DNA from: Candidatus Gallimonas merdae
GTDB taxonomy: Bacteria; Bacillota; Clostridia; Christensenellales; Borkfalkiaceae
Assembly (NCBI GenBank): GCA_904419525.1
Contig: CAJFRT010000024.1
Coordinates: 1 to 36,508, forward strand
Reading direction: 5' to 3'
Length of the DNA: 36,508 nucleotides
Shown here: positions 9,772-17,849 of the stretch, one piece after another
Position numbering within the stretch: the first letter of the stretch is position 1
Layout: every line of letters begins with the position of its first letter
Translations under genes and position numbers: made by a program
The notes under the pieces: generated by a model
What the model was told of the DNA's origin: nothing
Database searches by the model: none
What the model saw: the letters and a program-made list of their open reading frames with translations, nothing else

Positions 9772-10490
9772 GCCGTTTCACCCTGTCCGCGCACGAGCCG
9801 CAGATATTCCGCAAGCGCCGGAAGCTCCGCCCCCACCTGACGCCCGAAATAGGCGCCCAGCAGACGGAGCGCGCGGACGATGCCGTCGGGCGTCGCCTCT
9901 CCCGTCCCCTTTGCGGCGCGCAGCGCGCGGAACGTGCTCTCGCTGGCGGGCGTCGCGTCGGGATAGCAGGCATCGCAGAAGAACGCACCGTCCCCGAAGG
10001 AAAACCGCATTCTGCCCGACGGAACTTCCCCACAGACGAGACACGCATCCGTTTCCACCGGGTATCCCGCAAACGCAAGCGCCGACAAAAGGAAGGAAAC
10101 GAGCGCGAGCGGCTCGTCCGAGCACAGCGCTTCGAGCGCACTGACCGCGGCGACGAGCAAAGGCCCCGCCTGCATGCCCTCGAGTGCGACTTTGTCGCAC
10201 ACGTCCGCGACGACGGCGGCCGCATAATAGCGCTCCACGTCCTCGCACAGGGCGTAAAACCCGTCGTAGAGGGAGGCGGACGTCACCGTGTTTCTGTTTG
10301 CGCGCGAAGCGAACACATACTCCGCAAAACAAAAAGGCTGGGCGGCAAACCGCAGCTTCGCCCCCGCCTTTTTCACGCCCTTGAGGGACGCAGAGATCTT
10401 TCCGCGGTCCGCCGTCAGAAGCGTCACGATCTTATCGTTTTCTCCGTAGTCGACCGCCCGCAAGAGGAGCGCGTCCGCCTTGAATTCCAT
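9768..10490 (-). CDS. recO: DNA repair protein RecO
   Basis: RecO helps load RecA on SSB-coated single-stranded DNA in RecFOR recombination. The protein has the N-terminal OB-fold pattern (ALLLRAVDYGENDKIVTLLT, then GKISASLKGVKK) and a central zinc site made of CLVCG and CDAC at about residues 144-172. At 240 aa it is full length. It follows yqzL by a few bases, as in many Firmicutes, and closes the yqfC-to-recO operon. Its last codons carry the -35 box of the next operon. Confidence 0.93.
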   Translation of the reverse strand: MEFKADALLLRAVDYGENDKIVTLLTADRGKISASLKGVKKAGAKLRFAAQPFCFAEYVFASRANRNTVTSASLYDGFYALCEDVERYYAAAVVADVCDKVALEGMQAGPLLVAAVSALEALCSDEPLALVSFLLSALAFAGYPVETDACLVCGEVPSGRMRFSFGDGAFFCDACYPDATPASESTFRALRAAKGTGEATPDGIVRALRLLGAYFGRQVGAELPALAEYLRLVRGQGETA

Positions 10491-10493
10491 GAG

Positions 10494-10601
10494 TTATCCT
10501 TTCCGGTCTGATCTCAGCCGCTTGTACAGCATGTAGTAGGTAAAGTTTCCCGTCCGTTCAAACAGCTCCCATGCGATCTCCGCCGCGTCTTTTTCCTGCA
10601 T
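10494..10601 (-). CDS. yqzL: YqzL-like small protein (35 aa)
   Basis: This short gene begins MQEKDAAEIAWELFERTG and ends KRLRSDRKG. The pattern W-x-LF-x-x-TG-x-x-x-Y-x-LYK matches the YqzL family. That family sits between era and recO in Bacillus and many Clostridia, exactly the position here. An AGGGGG Shine-Dalgarno lies 5 nt before the ATG, and the stop is 3 nt from recO. The function of YqzL is unknown. Confidence 0.82.
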   Translation of the reverse strand: MQEKDAAEIAWELFERTGNFTYYMLYKRLRSDRKG

Positions 10602-10694
10602 ACACACCCCCTTGCGGGCAGTATGCGGAGGCGCGGAAGAACTATTCCCCCGGCCGGCCGGAGAAATTTTCCGTCCGCAGCGGGGCGGAGGGAA

Positions 10695-11579
10695 CTATTC
10701 CTCGCCGTAGCCGAACTCTTTGAGGAGACGGGCGCTGTCCCGCCAGTCCTCGCGCACCTTGACGTAGGTCGTCAGAAACACCTTTCCGCCCAGGAATTTT
10801 TCCATATCTTTCCGGGCAAACGACGCGGCCTCTTTCAGGGCCTTTCCCTGTTTTCCGATGAGAATGGCCTTATGCGCCTGTTTTTCACACACGATGTCCA
10901 GCCCGATCTCATAGGTCCCGCTCTCCCGCCGCCGGAAGGTATGGACGACGACGGCGACCCCGTGCGGGATCTCCTCGTCATATTTGAGCAGGATCTTTTC
11001 GCGCATCAGCTCGGCGATCATGAACTTTTCGCTGCGGTCGGAGACGACGTCTTCCGGAAAGAGCATGTCCCCTTCCGGCAGCATGGCCGCGATCCCCTCT
11101 TCCAGCTTTTTCAGGTTCTGCCCCTTGCGCGCGGACACGGGGTAGATGTCCGCATCGACGCCCGCGTCCGAAAGGAACCTGACGTCGTCCGGGATCTTTT
11201 CCTTGGGCATGATGTCGATCTTGGTATAGGCGACGATGAGCGGCACGCCGAGGGCGGCGTACTTTCCGATCAGTCCGGCGTCCTCTTCTCTGACGCCCGC
11301 GTGCCCGTCGAGCACGTACAAAATGGCGTCCACATCGCGGGAGGTGGTCTCCGTCGTCTTCATCATCTCATCGGTGAGCGCGTTGCGGCTCTTGTAAAGG
11401 CCCGGCGTATCGACAAACACGATCTGATACGCCTCCCGCGTGAGCACGCCGAGGATCCTGTCGCGCGTTGTCTGCGGCTTGGGGGAGACGATGGCCACTT
11501 TTTCCCCCACAAGCACATTGATGAGCGTCGATTTTCCCGCATTTGCCCTGCCGATGACGGCAACCGTTCCGCTTCTCAT
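10695..11579 (-). CDS. era: GTPase Era
   Basis: Era binds the 3' end of 16S rRNA and assists 30S subunit assembly. G1 is GRANAGKST (the usual form is GRPNVGKST), G3 is DTPG, and G4 is TKID. A C-terminal KH domain follows, with the GKQGKALK RNA-binding loop at about residues 240-250. The length of 294 aa is normal. The ATG overlaps the stop of the short inserted frame upstream as ATGA. The ancestral neighbour was evidently ybeY, because the same 27-bp junction is present there. Confidence 0.96.
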   Translation of the reverse strand: MRSGTVAVIGRANAGKSTLINVLVGEKVAIVSPKPQTTRDRILGVLTREAYQIVFVDTPGLYKSRNALTDEMMKTTETTSRDVDAILYVLDGHAGVREEDAGLIGKYAALGVPLIVAYTKIDIMPKEKIPDDVRFLSDAGVDADIYPVSARKGQNLKKLEEGIAAMLPEGDMLFPEDVVSDRSEKFMIAELMREKILLKYDEEIPHGVAVVVHTFRRRESGTYEIGLDIVCEKQAHKAILIGKQGKALKEAASFARKDMEKFLGGKVFLTTYVKVREDWRDSARLLKEFGYGEE

Positions 11580-11590
11580 GCGTCTCTCCT
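11564..11590. repeat. 27-bp direct repeat, era copy
   Basis: This 27-bp sequence is identical to 11821-11847 and spans the Shine-Dalgarno, start codon and first codons of era. The two copies bracket 230 bp of unrelated sequence. It looks like a junction duplicated during insertion. Confidence 0.9.
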
Positions 11591-11836
11591 TACATTCACG
11601 CTTTTTCTCCCGAACCGACGAGAGAAAAAGCCGTGATCTTCAGAAAAAACACCGAAGAGACACGCCGTAAACGGCTGACATCTTCTCGTTTTTTCTCGCA
11701 GCGTGCCCTTCGCAACAATCAGAGCGCACGCTGCTTCACTTTTTCTCCCGATGCCGAAGGATCGGCAAATTGAGTCCCGCTGCGGAAAGACGCGGCTTTC
11801 CTTGCGGCCCGAATCATAAGCCGTTCCGCTTCTCAT
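11576..11836 (-). CDS. 86-aa frame created by an insertion between ybeY and era
   Basis: This frame starts with the first codons of era (MRSGT) and ends with the last codons of ybeY (RRDA). It is open through the whole intervening segment. The reason is a 27-bp direct repeat (11564-11590 and 11821-11847) containing the ybeY stop/era start junction. The sequence between the copies is new and rich in inverted repeats, such as a 10-bp GCTTTTTCTC/GAGAAAAAGC pair and a 9-bp GCAGCGTGC/GCACGCTGC pair. The ATGA overlap and AGGAGA Shine-Dalgarno exist at both ends, so the frame would be translated and would keep ybeY and era coupled. The protein matches nothing I know. It may be only a bridge rather than a functional product. 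Confidence 0.4.
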   Translation of the reverse strand: MRSGTAYDSGRKESRVFPQRDSICRSFGIGRKSEAACALIVAKGTLREKTRRCQPFTACLFGVFSEDHGFFSRRFGRKSVNVRRDA

Positions 11837-11847
11837 GCGTCTCTCCT
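11821..11847. repeat. 27-bp direct repeat, ybeY copy
   Basis: This second copy of the junction sequence contains the last codons of ybeY and its stop, overlapping a duplicated era start codon. Confidence 0.9.
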
Positions 11848-12306
11848 CAGATCGAGTTTTTTCATGACGAGTTCCTCTTTTTCGCGCATCTCCCGTTTGT
11901 CCGCTTCCGTCATGTGGTCATAACCGAGGCAGTGCAGGATCCCGTGCACGGCAAGATACCAGAGCTCGCGCTCGAACGAATGGCCGTATTCGCGCGCCTG
12001 CTCGCGCGCACGCTTTTCGCAGATGACGACGCTGCCCAAAAAGACGTTCCCGTCCTCATCGAGCTCTTCGCCGTGCTCCTCCGCGAGGATCGGCACGCCC
12101 CTGATGTCCTCCATGGACGGAAAACTCAGAACGTCCGTGACCGAATCCACACCGCGTTCCCGCGCATTCAGCGCCCGGATCTCTTCCTCGGAGACGAGCA
12201 GGATCTCCGCAGAGAGGCTGTCCCCCTCCCAGAGCCCGTCCAGCGCACCGGCAAGGCGGGAGAGCCCCTCTTCGGGCAGATCGGAATCAAATACGATGTG
12301 CTTCAT
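11833..12306 (-). CDS. ybeY: Endoribonuclease YbeY (rRNA maturation factor)
   Basis: YbeY is a zinc-dependent single-strand endoribonuclease involved in 16S rRNA 3' end maturation and ribosome quality control. The zinc signature H-G-I-L-H-C-L-G-Y-D-H is intact near residue 115. The preceding LGSVVICEKRA block is typical. The length of 157 aa is normal. Its ATG overlaps the stop of the pgpH-like gene (ATGA), so it is part of the same translationally coupled operon. Confidence 0.95.
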   Translation of the reverse strand: MKHIVFDSDLPEEGLSRLAGALDGLWEGDSLSAEILLVSEEEIRALNARERGVDSVTDVLSFPSMEDIRGVPILAEEHGEELDEDGNVFLGSVVICEKRAREQAREYGHSFERELWYLAVHGILHCLGYDHMTEADKREMREKEELVMKKLDLRRDA

Positions 12307-13814
12307 TCCTGCTCCTTCTCCTTGACCGCCTGCCTGTCCCGGTTGAAACGGATCGCCGGATACTCCACGCGGTGATGATGCACGCCCGAAAGCGCTTCCA
12401 CAAGCGACTTGCGGATCACGGAAAGATCGCGGATCGTGATGTCGCAGTCGGCAAACTGATCGAGATCCATGCGCTCCTCGATGATGGCGCGCACCGTGCG
12501 CTCCACGTTTTCGGGCGAGCGGTCGGCAAGCGCGCGGGTCGCCGCCTCCGAGGCGTCCGCGATCATCACGATCGCGGCGATGCGCGTTCTGGGCGTGGGG
12601 CCGAGATAGGAATAATCCCGGATATCGGCGTCCCCGCCCGAGAGCTTCATGGCCTTGTCGTAAAAATATTTGATGGGGAGCGTGCCGTGGTGTTCGCGGG
12701 CGACGTCCGCAATGATCTGCGGGAAATGCGCCGCCGTCAGCAGCTCGTAGCCGTCCTTTGCATGCGAACGGATGATGTCCGCCGAAAGTTCGGGCATGAG
12801 CTCGTCGTGCACGTTGTAATCGGTCTGATTTTCCGTAAAGCAGTCGGGCTGTTTGAGCTTGCCCACGTCGTGATAGTACGCCGCGGCACGCGCGAGCTCG
12901 GCGTTTTCGCCGATGGCGACGGCGCAGGACTCGGCGAGCTGCGCAACGATGAGCGAATGATTGAACGTGCCGGGGGCCTCCTGTTTGAGCCGCACGAGAA
13001 GAGGCGCGTTCGTGGAGGTCAGCTCCCTCAGACGGAAGACCGTCAGGCGGTTGAACGCCGCTTCAAACACGGGCAGCCCCGCGAGCGCGAGCACCGCCGA
13101 AACGACGCAGCCGACAATGGAGAACCCGACGGACGCGACGAACGCGATCCAGTCGGAATACAGATAGGTCACCTGCAGAAGCGTGACGATGACGACGGTG
13201 GGCACCGCGACGATGCACCCCGTCAGCAGAAGGCCGCCGCGCGTCTTGTTTCCGCCGGCCGCAAAGATCGCGAACGTCCCGCAGACAAAGTTGAGCATGA
13301 GGGAATAATACACCTGCATGGTCGCCCCGTCCGACGAGAAATTGTTCGTATAGGTGTCGATGACAAACATCAGCACCGAGAAGATGAAGTTGAGCATGAT
13401 CGCCTGCCTGCGGTTGAACAAAAAGACGCACAAGAGCGCCAGCAGCGCGCAGGGACGGGCATAGATGTTGACGAATTTTCCGAAGACGTAGCTCAGGATC
13501 ACGCACACCGTGACAAGCGAAAAGATCAAAAGGACGTTGCGCGCCTTGGCAAGGAATTCCCTGTCCTCAAAGTAGTAGTAATAGTAGATGATGAAGCACA
13601 GCAGCAGCGTGCAGACGGCGAGCGTCAGAAGCCCGGTATAATTTTCCGTGAAAAATCCGATCCAGCCGTCCGGATCGTTGATGACGATCATGAGGAAAAT
13701 GACGAGGCACAGCAGGACATAGCACGCCGCAAACACGAACGCGCTTCTGACCAGGCGGAAATTGCGGACGCCGTCCTCGCTCTTCGCCGTTATGGCGAGC
13801 TCATCGTTCTTCAT
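12303..13814 (-). CDS. PgpH-like membrane HD-domain phosphodiesterase lacking the extracellular domain
   Basis: Position between phoH and ybeY and sequence both point to the PgpH/YqfF family, membrane HD hydrolases that degrade c-di-AMP. Several membrane helices occupy residues 25-250. A cytoplasmic HD domain follows: H286 of FNHSLIVAQLAE, the H315-D316 pair of YYHDVGK, then later HAKDGYE and REHHGT metal-binding histidines. The usual family member is about 700 aa, with a large extracytoplasmic domain after the first helix. Here the protein is 503 aa, and helix 1 is followed almost directly by helix 2, so that sensory domain is missing. The catalytic residues look complete, so the enzyme is probably active. 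I infer c-di-AMP as the substrate from the family. Confidence 0.85.
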   Translation of the reverse strand: MKNDELAITAKSEDGVRNFRLVRSAFVFAACYVLLCLVIFLMIVINDPDGWIGFFTENYTGLLTLAVCTLLLCFIIYYYYYFEDREFLAKARNVLLIFSLVTVCVILSYVFGKFVNIYARPCALLALLCVFLFNRRQAIMLNFIFSVLMFVIDTYTNNFSSDGATMQVYYSLMLNFVCGTFAIFAAGGNKTRGGLLLTGCIVAVPTVVIVTLLQVTYLYSDWIAFVASVGFSIVGCVVSAVLALAGLPVFEAAFNRLTVFRLRELTSTNAPLLVRLKQEAPGTFNHSLIVAQLAESCAVAIGENAELARAAAYYHDVGKLKQPDCFTENQTDYNVHDELMPELSADIIRSHAKDGYELLTAAHFPQIIADVAREHHGTLPIKYFYDKAMKLSGGDADIRDYSYLGPTPRTRIAAIVMIADASEAATRALADRSPENVERTVRAIIEERMDLDQFADCDITIRDLSVIRKSLVEALSGVHHHRVEYPAIRFNRDRQAVKEKEQE

Positions 13815-14785
13815 CGTTTTTCTCCTTTTCTTCTGCGCTGTTCCTCCCGCTCATAGGCGCGCACGATGCGCGAGACCAGCGGATGCCGCACGACGTCGCG
13901 CTCCGTCAGGGCGACGACCGCAATGTCCTCCACCCCTTTGAGCACGCTGACCGCATGCGCCAGTCCGCTCGACTTGCCGTCCGGAAGGTCGGTCTGCGTG
14001 AGATCGCCCGTGACGACCATCTTGCTTCCCTCGCCCAGTCGGGTCAGGAACATCTTCATCTGCTCGCGCGTGGCGTTCTGCGCCTCGTCGAGAATGACAA
14101 ACGCGTTTGAAAGCGTTCTTCCGCGCATATAGGCAAGCGGCGCGACCTCGATCACGCCCTTTTCCATGAGTTTTGCATACGTCTCCAGGCCGAACAGTTC
14201 CTGCAGCGCGTCGTAGAGCGGACGCAGATAGGGATCCACCTTGGTCTGAAGATCGCCCGGCAGGAAACCGAGCTTTTCGCCCGCCTCCACCGCGGGGCGG
14301 GTGAGGATGATCTTTTCCACCTCTTTCGCCTTATACGAGGCGACCGCGAAACTGACGGCAAGGTAGGTCTTGCCCGTGCCCGCAGGGCCCGTGCCGAACG
14401 TGATCGTGTTTTTGCGCATGGCGGCGACGTAATTCTGCTGTCCGACCGTCTTGCACTTGACGGGCTTTCCGCGCGAAGTCACGGCAACGACGTCCTTCAG
14501 GACCGCGCCCAGATCGCCCGCGCTCCCCTCGCGCGCAAGGGAGATGCAGTACAAAAGCGCGCTTTTGTCGATATTTTCGCCCGCAGAAGCGACGTCGAGC
14601 AGATTGGCGATGACGGCGCCGCCCACATCTGCCTCCTCCCCCGTCAGAATGATCTTTGTCCCGTCAATGCGGGTCGAGAGCGACAATTCGCGCGCGATCG
14701 TCATCAGATTTTCGTCGAGAACGCCGATGACCGTCCGGAGCCTGTCCAGACTGCCCGTGTCCACCGTGACCGTCTTTTCCGTAAT
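13811..14785 (-). CDS. phoH: PhoH-like P-loop ATPase, unusual start codon
   Basis: PhoH family proteins are cytoplasmic P-loop ATPases linked to RNA metabolism. Walker A GPAGTGKT and Walker B FVILDEAQN are present, followed by the TGDLTQTDLP motif. Homologues begin MTEKT, and here the matching codons read ITEKTV with ATT instead of ATG. No ATG, GTG or TTG fits the upstream AGGAGG. ATT is only 2 nt from it, and the next codon, ACG, is 5 nt from it. I placed the start at ATT (324 aa, normal size), which leaves a 7-nt gap after yqfD. A far upstream ATG at 14932 would overlap yqfD by 140 nt with shadow-like sequence. The stop overlaps the pgpH-like start. Confidence 0.88.
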   Translation of the reverse strand: MTEKTVTVDTGSLDRLRTVIGVLDENLMTIARELSLSTRIDGTKIILTGEEADVGGAVIANLLDVASAGENIDKSALLYCISLAREGSAGDLGAVLKDVVAVTSRGKPVKCKTVGQQNYVAAMRKNTITFGTGPAGTGKTYLAVSFAVASYKAKEVEKIILTRPAVEAGEKLGFLPGDLQTKVDPYLRPLYDALQELFGLETYAKLMEKGVIEVAPLAYMRGRTLSNAFVILDEAQNATREQMKMFLTRLGEGSKMVVTGDLTQTDLPDGKSSGLAHAVSVLKGVEDIAVVALTERDVVRHPLVSRIVRAYEREEQRRRKGEKR

Positions 14786-14792
14786 ATCCTCC

Positions 14793-15647
14793 TCAGCCGA
14801 GATTGAGCGCGGCACAGGCGAGCGCTTCGCCCGTGACCCGCCAGCCAGTCCCGGTCTTTTCCGTAAGTAAACCCTCGATCTCGCCGTGATCGAGATAGGC
14901 CTGCGCGAGCGCGTATGCCTCGCTGCCCGCATACTCCGCGTCCACCGTATAGCGCACCCGGACGCCTGCGATGACCGTGACGGGGAGTGTCTCCTCCCCG
15001 ATCGCCGTCACGTTCTCCACGGCGACCGCCCCCGCCTGCACCCGGTCGCCGACCGAAACGCGGGCCGTTCCGGAGAGCACCGTGAGCGATTCCACCACGC
15101 CGTCCGCAGGGATCAGCAGATTCCCGCCGGCAAGCGGCAGCGCGTCGTCCGAGACCTCCACACGCACGGTGAGCACGCCGCCCTCATGCGAGAGCGAACA
15201 GAAACTCACGCGGGGAAGGGACAGGATCTCCGCCGTGACGGCAGCCCGGTCCCCGGGCGGCGGCGAAAACATCTCCGTGCCGTTGCGCGCGAGCGCGCCG
15301 AGCACCTCCGAACGATAGTATGCGCCGCTGCCGACGACCTCGATACGCAGGACACGGCTCTGAAAAAACAGCACCGCGCACGCAAAGACGGCGGCGCCGA
15401 TCAGAAGTCCCGCCTGCTTTCCCAGCAGCCGCACGGCGCGCAGAACGCCCGAAAAACGGACGTTTTTTCCATTATAACACGAACCGCGCAAAATTGCAAA
15501 AACTTTTTCACGGTCTTTGCCGTCCACGCGCACGACGACGCCCTTTTTTTGCACGTATGCGGCGAGCACCGGTACGCCGCCCTGCGCCAGTTTTTCCACC
15601 GCCCGTGCCGCGCCGATGCCCTCGATAAAAATTTCACAGCTTCGCAT
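14793..15647 (-). CDS. yqfD: Sporulation protein YqfD family
   Basis: YqfD is a membrane protein of the sporulation programme with poorly known function. The start MRSCEIFIEG, a membrane helix near residues 75-95 (GLLIGAAVFACAVLFF), and a long extracytoplasmic part with a POTRA-like beginning (VLRIEVVGSGAYYRSEVL) agree with the family. At 284 aa it is shorter than the B. subtilis protein (nearly 400 aa). It sits between yqfC and phoH, as in other spore-formers. The start overlaps the yqfC stop by 14 nt and has only a weak GGAC ribosome site, so coupling to yqfC is likely. Confidence 0.85.
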   Translation of the reverse strand: MRSCEIFIEGIGAARAVEKLAQGGVPVLAAYVQKKGVVVRVDGKDREKVFAILRGSCYNGKNVRFSGVLRAVRLLGKQAGLLIGAAVFACAVLFFQSRVLRIEVVGSGAYYRSEVLGALARNGTEMFSPPPGDRAAVTAEILSLPRVSFCSLSHEGGVLTVRVEVSDDALPLAGGNLLIPADGVVESLTVLSGTARVSVGDRVQAGAVAVENVTAIGEETLPVTVIAGVRVRYTVDAEYAGSEAYALAQAYLDHGEIEGLLTEKTGTGWRVTGEALACAALNLG

Positions 15648-15894
15648 GGCCGTCCGCAAAGTACTTCCCCAGCGAGAGCCGCTCCCCCTCGACCCGCACA
15701 TTGCTCCGCCGCCCCTTCAGAACGATCTCCGTCTCCGAAAAGGACAAGAGACGGACGACGTTCTGAAAATATCCGCCGCTCCCGTCCACGACGGTATAGT
15801 GAATGCTCAGCGCGTCTCCCGCTCCCAGAATATTGGCGATCTCCCGCAGAAATTCCATAGGAATATTGTATGCGTTCCACCGCCGTTTTACCAC
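15634..15894 (-). CDS. yqfC: Sporulation protein YqfC family
   Basis: This small protein has the YqfC core: a variable start ending in IP, then beta-rich NVVRLLSFSETEIVLKG and NVRVEGERLSLG. It lies directly before yqfD. I chose a GTG at 15894 (VVKRRWNAYNIP), which mimics the K-R-W beginning of relatives and gives 86 aa. The ATG at 15858 is the alternative and would leave 74 aa without the conserved beginning. Neither start has a strong ribosome site. It heads the operon that runs to recO, and no convincing sigma-A promoter is visible upstream. Confidence 0.75.
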   Translation of the reverse strand: MVKRRWNAYNIPMEFLREIANILGAGDALSIHYTVVDGSGGYFQNVVRLLSFSETEIVLKGRRSNVRVEGERLSLGKYFADGHAKL

Positions 15895-16033
15895 CCTGTC
15901 CGACCGGGGTAGCCGCGCCGCAAAAGCGCAAAGACATCTCTTGTCCCTTTCTTCGGGCAAGAAGGACGTCCCCGAAGGGACGCCCGCATGTTGATGAGAC
16001 AGATCCGCGTCTTTCGCCGGCGGAACGTTCCCG

Positions 16034-16156
16034 TCAGTACTCCCGCCTTCCGAGCAGGAAATCAATGTCCTCATGAAAATAATCGGCAACTCTGCAAAGA
16101 TACGTCAACGTGATCTCCCGCGGTCGCAGACTTCGGCTGCCGTTCGGGAAGATCAT
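16034..16156 (-). pseudogene. Remnant of an XRE-family regulator (C-terminal end)
   Basis: The last 30 codons read like the end of a Cro/C1-type helix-turn-helix regulator: LTYLCRVADYF then DIDFLLGRREY, matching the common IAdyFxVsxDyLLGR ending. The first three helices are absent, and no start with a ribosome site would restore them. It lies between the asparaginase gene and yqfC in a 340-bp stretch otherwise without genes. Downstream there is a hairpin with a UUCG loop (GGGCGTCCC/GGGACGTCC near 15970-15995) that could end transcription. Confidence 0.5.
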
Positions 16157-16184
16157 GCAAATCAAACAGAACCGATCAACAATC

Positions 16185-16216
16185 AGGCGCCGCGCGGACA
16201 TGTCCGCGCGGCACCT
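16185..16216. repeat. Near-perfect 32-bp palindrome after the asparaginase gene
   Basis: Its central 24 bp (GCCGCGCGGACA and its complement) are perfectly palindromic, and the outer AGG/CCT adds three more pairs around a single mismatch. It starts 17 nt past the stop codon of ansA. No T-run follows on either strand, so it is not a normal terminator. It may be a transcript-end stabilising hairpin or a protein site. Confidence 0.7.
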
Positions 16217-16233
16217 GAACTTTTGCCGGTATT

Positions 16234-17223
16234 TCAGAAAATATCCCGCTCGACGGGCGCATAGAAGAGCGCTTCCGCCTGCTCCCCTTTGGCAAACGAC
16301 AAGATCCACATGAGTTTGGTCACCGTCGCTTCCAGCGTCATGCAGCGCGCTTCCAGCACCTTGCCGCAGGCGCGCAGACGTCTGCCGACGGCGTACTTGT
16401 CGAGCGCGCTCCCCTCCCGCTCCACCTGCGTGGTGAGGACCGCCGTCTTGCCGAGCGACAAAAAGTGCGAAAGGCGCTCGCAGAACGCATCGTTTTCGTA
16501 GTTGGGAAGCCCGCCCGCGCCGAACGATTCAATGACCAGCCCGTCGCAGTGCGTATCCAGCCAGTCGAAGATATCCGCGCGCAGGCCGGGGATCATTTTG
16601 AGCACGAACACGTCCTCATCGAGCTTATGAAAGAACGTCGGCGCGCCCTTGGGCTTTTCCCCTTCCAGATAGTAGAAGGGAACGCCCTCGCGCATGACGG
16701 CGACGGCAGGGAAATCGATGCTCGAAAAGGCGTTGAAACTGCGCGTGCGCGTCTTTTTTGCGCGCGTCCCCAGAATCACGCTGCCGTCGAACACGATCCG
16801 CACGCCGTATGCCCTGTCGTCCGCGCAGAACAAAAACGCGTCGGCAAGATTTCTGCGCGCGTCCGTATCGCGCGAATACGCGGAGCGCTGCGAACCCGTC
16901 AGCACGATGGGCTTTGCGCTGTTCTGCACCAGGTAGGAGAGCGCCGCCGCCGTATACGCCATGGTGTCCGTGCCGTGCGTGACGACGAAACCGTCATAGC
17001 GGGCATAATTTTCCTCAATGATGCGGGCGATCTGCAGCCAGTGCGCCGCATAGACGTTGGTACTGTCCAGGTTGAACGGCTGAACGGCTTCCACTTCGCA
17101 CACGTCTGCGATTTCGGGGACGCAGTCGAGAAGCTCCCCGGAGGAGAGCATGGGTGCAAGCCCCTCGTCCGTCTCCTTGGAGGCGATCGTTCCCCCCGTT
17201 GCGATCATCAGAATGTGTTTCAT
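16234..17223 (-). CDS. ansA: Type I L-asparaginase
   Basis: It hydrolyses L-asparagine to aspartate and ammonia in the cytoplasm. Both catalytic Thr motifs are present: ATGGTIAS at residues 7-14 and THGTDTM near residue 83. The GSQRSAYSRDTDARRN block is also typical. No signal peptide is present, which fits type I. The start at 17223 has AGGAG 4 nt upstream; the longer in-frame version runs into the previous gene. At 329 aa it is full length. The aspartate it makes could feed NadB, but that link is only inference. Confidence 0.93.
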   Translation of the reverse strand: MKHILMIATGGTIASKETDEGLAPMLSSGELLDCVPEIADVCEVEAVQPFNLDSTNVYAAHWLQIARIIEENYARYDGFVVTHGTDTMAYTAAALSYLVQNSAKPIVLTGSQRSAYSRDTDARRNLADAFLFCADDRAYGVRIVFDGSVILGTRAKKTRTRSFNAFSSIDFPAVAVMREGVPFYYLEGEKPKGAPTFFHKLDEDVFVLKMIPGLRADIFDWLDTHCDGLVIESFGAGGLPNYENDAFCERLSHFLSLGKTAVLTTQVEREGSALDKYAVGRRLRACGKVLEARCMTLEATVTKLMWILSFAKGEQAEALFYAPVERDIF

Positions 17224-17237
17224 CTCTCTCCTTGTCT

Positions 17238-17849
17238 TCAACGAAGAATGCCCGCAAGGCGGACAAGCTCCCATTCGCTAAATTGCTCCGAAAGCGTCTC
17301 TTTTACGCGCTCCGCAAAAAATCCGCCGTCGCAGCCGCACAGAACAAGCCGGGCACGGATCTCCGCTTCCGACGCACCCGCAAGCAGTACAAGGCAGGCC
17401 GCCGCCGTGTGCGCACGCTCTCCGACGAACAGCATCCGTTCTTCGGCGGAGAGCGCCGCGCGGAGCGCTTTTTCCGTGCTGTCGGCACGAACAGGCGTCA
17501 TGCCGCGCACCGTCCCGTCGTATCCGCCGAACAGGACGCGGCCGAACCGGGTGAAATGTTTTCCGTCATAGGGAATGCCGCCCGTCTCGTATAAAACGAC
17601 GCCGTCCGCAAGCCTGCGGTATGCGCCGCACTTTGCGGCGACCGTCTTCAGAAAGCGCACGTCATAGGGCGCATGCGCCTCGTCGCCCGCCGTCACGCGT
17701 TCGACGACGGCCCGCTGCAGCCGGTCATGCGAACCGACGGGCGCAAAGACCCTGTCCCCTTCCTTCACGGGGAACGGACAGCGGTACCAGTACGTCCGGT
17801 CCGCGATGTTTGCGTCCTCCGCAAAGCGGAGCGCCGCATACGTCACCAT
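17238..17849 (-). CDS. Unknown protein with a PriA-N-terminus-like start (203 aa)
   Basis: I do not recognise the whole protein. Residues 16-50 (YWYRCPFPVKEGDRVFAPVG) resemble the small beta-barrel found at the start of PriA helicases, where a Y-x-P, G-D-x-V and V-P-x-G pattern recurs. The C-terminal part is alpha/beta with an LFVGERAH and an LVLCGCDGGFF segment. The ATG overlaps the stop of the nucleotidyltransferase gene and has no ribosome site, so translation is probably coupled. It is separated by 14 nt from ansA, so the three genes form one transcript. Confidence 0.6.
   Translation of the reverse strand: MVTYAALRFAEDANIADRTYWYRCPFPVKEGDRVFAPVGSHDRLQRAVVERVTAGDEAHAPYDVRFLKTVAAKCGAYRRLADGVVLYETGGIPYDGKHFTRFGRVLFGGYDGTVRGMTPVRADSTEKALRAALSAEERMLFVGERAHTAAACLVLLAGASEAEIRARLVLCGCDGGFFAERVKETLSEQFSEWELVRLAGILR

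Noticed and set aside
12372..13856. 494-codon plus-strand frame over the pgpH-like gene
   Set aside because: It is Arg/Asp/His-rich antisense shadow of a protein with clear membrane helices and HD motifs.
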